Positions 7,932 to 8,053 of a DNA stretch of 8,053 bases are shown here, piece by piece (position 1 is the stretch's first letter; every line of letters begins with the position of its first letter). The notes below the pieces were generated by a model. That model was not told the DNA's origin, did no database searches, and worked only from the letters and a program-made list of their open reading frames with translations. The position numbers were made by a program, and so were the translations under genes. This DNA is from an uncultured Oscillibacter sp. (lineage in GTDB: Bacteria; Bacillota_A; Clostridia; Oscillospirales; Oscillospiraceae), in NCBI GenBank assembly GCA_902462475.1, contig CABQCB010000069.1, positions 1 through 8,053 of the forward strand, in the 5' to 3' direction.

Positions 7932-7966
7932 CGTGGGATAACTTTGTTAAGTTCAAAATTTAATAT
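7901..7966. other. AT-rich spacer between the broken and the intact tRNA-Arg
   Basis: These 66 bases replace the expected 3' half of the first tRNA. They hold the right arm of the 9-bp inverted repeat, a small AACTT/AAGTT hairpin (7940-7953) and an AT-rich tail, much poorer in GC than the genes to the left. No gene is present. The change in composition would fit the left end of inserted DNA that continues past the window. Confidence 0.45.
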
Positions 7967-8043
7967 GTGCCAGTAGCTCAGTTGGATAGAGCACCGCCCT
8001 CCTAAGGCGGGTGTCGGGGGTTCAAGTCCCTTCTGGCACGCCA
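7967..8043 (+). tRNA. tRNA-Arg(CCT)
   Basis: This is a complete cloverleaf that should read AGG codons. The acceptor is GTGCCAG (7967-7973) with CTGGCAC (8033-8039). The D-arm is GCTC/GAGC with loop AGTTGGATA, the anticodon stem CCGCC/GGCGG, and the loop CTCCTAA has anticodon CCT (8001-8003). The variable loop is five bases, and the T-stem has two G-U pairs around TTCAAGT. G73 is followed by an encoded CCA (8041-8043). Its acceptor stem differs from that of the broken copy at 7861, so it is not a simple duplication. It has no promoter of its own that I can see and is probably co-transcribed from 7801-7829. Confidence 0.95.
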
Positions 8044-8053
8044 GACAATCATT

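Noticed and set aside
7898..7966. Group I intron in the tRNA-Arg(CCT) anticodon loop
   Set aside because: Such introns are known in tRNA-Arg(CCT) of some bacteria, but here the interval before the next tRNA is too short for a catalytic core, the pairing lacks the usual U-G at the splice site, and no 3' exon follows.

Overview
The window looks like a chromosomal segment of a fairly GC-rich anaerobic Firmicute, probably in the Oscillospiraceae/Eubacteriales group. This is inferred from strong AGGAGG-type ribosome binding sites, sigma-A-type promoters, a BlaI/M56 pair of the clostridial kind and a short ACT-domain phosphoglycerate dehydrogenase typical of that group. The genus cannot be fixed from sequence reading alone.

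Left to right, the minus strand carries the N-terminal 142 residues of class II fumarase (fumC, running off the left edge) with its own promoter. Next comes an M56 (BlaR1-like) membrane metallopeptidase gene that is broken by a one-base frameshift near 1495-1500. Upstream of it, two bases away, is a BlaI/MecI-family repressor gene whose promoter holds two matching 16-bp operator dyads. Further along the minus strand are a secreted protein with a copper-amine-oxidase-N-like (stalk) domain and the ribosome-associated GTPase TypA/BipA, each followed by a strong intrinsic terminator.

A 334-bp intergenic region at 6278-6611 holds divergent promoters. From it the plus strand carries a 387-residue D-3-phosphoglycerate dehydrogenase (serA type) with a C-terminal ACT domain. 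A strong hairpin terminator follows, and its left arm contains the -10 box of a second promoter that faces tRNA sequences.

The right edge is the most unusual part. The promoter leads into a perfect-looking 5' half of a tRNA-Arg(CCT), which stops just past the anticodon loop and continues into unrelated, AT-richer DNA. Only 66 bases later there is a complete tRNA-Arg(CCT) with a different acceptor stem. The simplest reading is that the resident tRNA gene was cut at its anticodon loop by an integrated element, or by a later deletion, and that a second tRNA of the same specificity lies just inside to replace it. The window ends before any integrase or element gene can be seen, so this remains a hypothesis.
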